A stretch of 64,000 nucleotides of DNA from positions 4,092,001-4,156,000 of the forward strand of contig NZ_CP010310.2 of NCBI RefSeq assembly GCF_000815105.2, read 5' to 3'. Within the stretch, counting starts at the first letter, position 1. Each line of letters begins with the position of its first letter. Origin of the DNA: Pandoraea pulmonicola (GTDB taxonomy: Bacteria; Pseudomonadota; Gammaproteobacteria; Burkholderiales; Burkholderiaceae). Below are positions 62,194-64,000 of this stretch, piece by piece. The translations under genes were made by a program, and so were the position numbers. Below the pieces are notes generated by a model that saw only the letters and a list, made by a program, of their open reading frames with translations, had not been told where the DNA came from and searched no databases.

Positions 62194-64000
62194 TCACGCT
62201 CCAAGGCCATTCACACGTGACACCAGATCACGATGCAGATTGGAAAGCAGGACGAGTATTCGCTCGCCTTCGGGGGCGCCGCCTGCAACCGCTGTTGCGC
62301 GCGCGCGATCAAGGCGTTCAAGCAGGTGTTCGATGGAGGCGCGAGCATCGGCCGCGGTACGGGTGCGGAAATACACGGTCAGCGCATCGAGAAATTCGAC
62401 AAGGCAAGTGCGAGCGTTTTGATCGGTCAGCGTTGGTTCGAGCAAGCGAAGCTCGCTGGCGACATTGCCCACGCGCAGGTCGGAGAAGGCAGATTTCAGA
62501 ATGCGCGCCGCCTGTTCGTGCCCGTTCAGCTTCGGGACGAGCAGACCGATGCGATCCAGCATCCGACTCGTCCATCGCGTGGCATCGGTGACGCGACCCG
62601 CCACACGGCGCACGACGTCCCGCCGCATCGCCTGGAACAGCCGGTTGCGGCTGTGGTTCGGGTTGAGGGTCTGGAACAACATCATGCTGACCATCGCCAT
62701 CCCGGTTCCGACAAACAGTGCCACGCTGCCGTTGATGGCACTGGAAAAATTCGAGGCATTGGTCGCGCCAAGACCGGCGACGATCGGAAAGGTCAGCACC
62801 ACACCCAATGCCGCCATGATGAAAGGCGGCCTCGCCAGGAATGAGCCAGCCACCAGCAGTGTGGGTGCCAGAACCGCCGCCATGCCGGTGAAGTCGGCCG
62901 TGCGCGGGAAAATCACGAAACCGTAAACCAGACCGATGGCGACGCCGATGCAAGAGCCGATCAGGTAGCGCATGACATTGCCGGCGGGGGCCTCGGCAGT
63001 GCCGAACAGTAAGCAAGCGGTGCCGATGATGGAAACGGCAGTTGCGCCGTCCGGCCACGCCGTGACAATCCAGAATCCGCAACCCAGCAGGATGCCGATG
63101 GTCGCGCCGACGGCGCTGCGCGCAGCCAGCCAGTGGTCGCGATGCAGGACATGGCCGTTCGCGTTGGTGGCCAGTCGCTCCGGCACATGGCGCATCCACT
63201 GCGGATCGGCCGTCGTCAACTGCTGTTCCAGCAGGCGGCAATCGCGATGTGCGATCTCCAGTTCGGCCAGGTCGGCGGCGAGGCTCTTGAGCAGCAGACT
63301 GCGCCAGTCAACCTTCCCGCCAGCCTCGTCCGGGACATCGCGCAGGTTCGCCGGCACACCTTCCGCCGACGCGTGCAACTCGGCCTGCGCATCGTCGATG
63401 GCGCTCGACAGCGTGAGCACCGTCAGCAGGCGGTCGTGCAGCGCCCGCAGGATCTGGACTTGGGCGACGCCGTGAGCGGTGTCGAAGGGCAAGTGGATGG
63501 AAAGATAGTGCAGTTCCAGCAAATCCATCGCGGCACGTGCGCGATCCTTGACCAGCACGGCGTCGCGCGCGCCGGCAAGCATGTCGCGCGTCCATCGCTC
63601 CGTATCGGCCAGAATCGCGGCAACGCGCGCCTGCACACGACGCGATACGCTGCGCGGCAGGATCAGGCTGTGAACCAGCGTGGCCGCCAGAATGCCAATC
63701 GAAATCTCCTGGACCCGCGTGCTCGCCACCGTGAAGATTTCGCCGGGTGCCGCGACGCTCGGGAAGCCAATCAGGCTGGTGGTGTATCCCGCCAACAGGA
63801 AGGCGTAGGAACGCGGCGTCCGATCGAGCACGCCGAGATACAGGCAGAAGCCCATCCACAACGCCAGCGCGGCGCTCAATATCCAAGGTTCGTTGGCGAA
63901 CGTCGGCACCAGCAGCACGGTCGCCACCGCGCCGCCGACCGTGCCCAGGAACCGGAACAGGCCGCGGCTTACCGTCGCGCCGGCAAGTGGCTGCGAAACA
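62194..64000 (-). CDS. FUSC family aromatic-acid efflux pump (N-terminus beyond window)
   Basis: At least 601 residues; the frame stays open to the end of the window (residues QPLAGATVSRGLFRFLG come first), so the N-terminus is missing. It has the AaeB/FUSC layout: two membrane blocks of hydrophobic helices separated by a cytoplasmic helical domain. Members export fusaric acid, p-hydroxybenzoate and other aromatic acids. With the DUF1656, HlyD-type and NodT-type genes downstream it forms an AaeXAB-like operon. Confidence 0.9.
   Translation of the reverse strand, partial: VSQPLAGATVSRGLFRFLGTVGGAVATVLLVPTFANEPWILSAALALWMGFCLYLGVLDRTPRSYAFLLAGYTTSLIGFPSVAAPGEIFTVASTRVQEISIGILAATLVHSLILPRSVSRRVQARVAAILADTERWTRDMLAGARDAVLVKDRARAAMDLLELHYLSIHLPFDTAHGVAQVQILRALHDRLLTVLTLSSAIDDAQAELHASAEGVPANLRDVPDEAGGKVDWRSLLLKSLAADLAELEIAHRDCRLLEQQLTTADPQWMRHVPERLATNANGHVLHRDHWLAARSAVGATIGILLGCGFWIVTAWPDGATAVSIIGTACLLFGTAEAPAGNVMRYLIGSCIGVAIGLVYGFVIFPRTADFTGMAAVLAPTLLVAGSFLARPPFIMAALGVVLTFPIVAGLGATNASNFSSAINGSVALFVGTGMAMVSMMLFQTLNPNHSRNRLFQAMRRDVVRRVAGRVTDATRWTSRMLDRIGLLVPKLNGHEQAARILKSAFSDLRVGNVASELRLLEPTLTDQNARTCLVEFLDALTVYFRTRTAADARASIEHLLERLDRARATAVAGGAPEGERILVLLSNLHRDLVSRVNGLGA

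Overview
The window is about 64 kb of GC-rich chromosomal DNA (roughly 65% G+C by eye). Gene content and protein families fit a Burkholderiaceae betaproteobacterium. Pandoraea or a close relative is my best guess, which is an inference without a database search. No rRNA, phage, IS element or CRISPR array was seen; one tRNA gene is present.

Region by region. (1) 1-7734: a purine catabolism cluster on the + strand: end of xdhA, xdhB, xdhC, adenine deaminase, an NCS2 purine permease (with a suspicious N-terminal frame break) and guanine deaminase. It ends in terminators. (2) 7990-12340: an accessory block that looks like type III secretion cargo. On the - strand are a CesT-like chaperone, an effector-like protein with a RelA/SpoT-type nucleotidyltransferase domain and a small overlapping gene. 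Divergent on the + strand is a SopA-like protein with a pentapeptide beta-helix and a HECT-like C-terminus with a candidate catalytic Cys. No secretion apparatus is in the window. (3) 12419-16897: a Mn2+-sensing yybP-ykoY riboswitch with its promoter and a UPF0016/GDT1 cation exporter, a DUF4136 lipoprotein and pepN. (4) 17003-29291: metE/metR, a methyltransferase, an MFS carrier, an aconitase-like enzyme with the swivel domain first, two overlapping small unknown genes, a LysR regulator, an aspartate carbamoyltransferase with an HTH-like N-terminal extension, and fbp. (5) 29482-35147: tRNA-Thr(CGT), a DUF1415 gene, two tandem ankyrin-like proteins (one internally duplicated), and a flavohemoglobin gene preceded by two NsrR-type operators. 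(6) 35180-41185: a LacI-regulated ABC importer with a GpdQ-like phosphodiesterase, probably for uptake and cleavage of phosphodiesters. (7) 41477-51797: a 3-hydroxyanthranilate degradation cluster (semialdehyde dehydrogenase, deaminase, dioxygenase, decarboxylase) with an arylformamidase-like hydrolase and a complete Liv-type ABC importer. (8) 52009-55625: a lone HTH gene, then an XRE-cupin regulator divergent from a class II aldolase, DapA-like aldolase and MOSC-domain gene. (9) 55768-59522: LysR and TetR regulators, then three small exported proteins (proline-rich lipoprotein, glycine-zipper lipoprotein, EF-hand protein). (10) 59607-64000: an aromatic-acid efflux operon (FUSC pump, DUF1656, HlyD-type adaptor, NodT-type outer membrane factor), with the pump running off the window end.

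The most unusual content is the effector block at 8-12 kb: a RelA/SpoT-fold protein apparently served by a type III chaperone, with a translationally overlapping small gene that could protect the producer, beside a SopA-type ubiquitin-ligase mimic. The tandem ankyrin genes at 30.5-33.7 kb may be further effectors.
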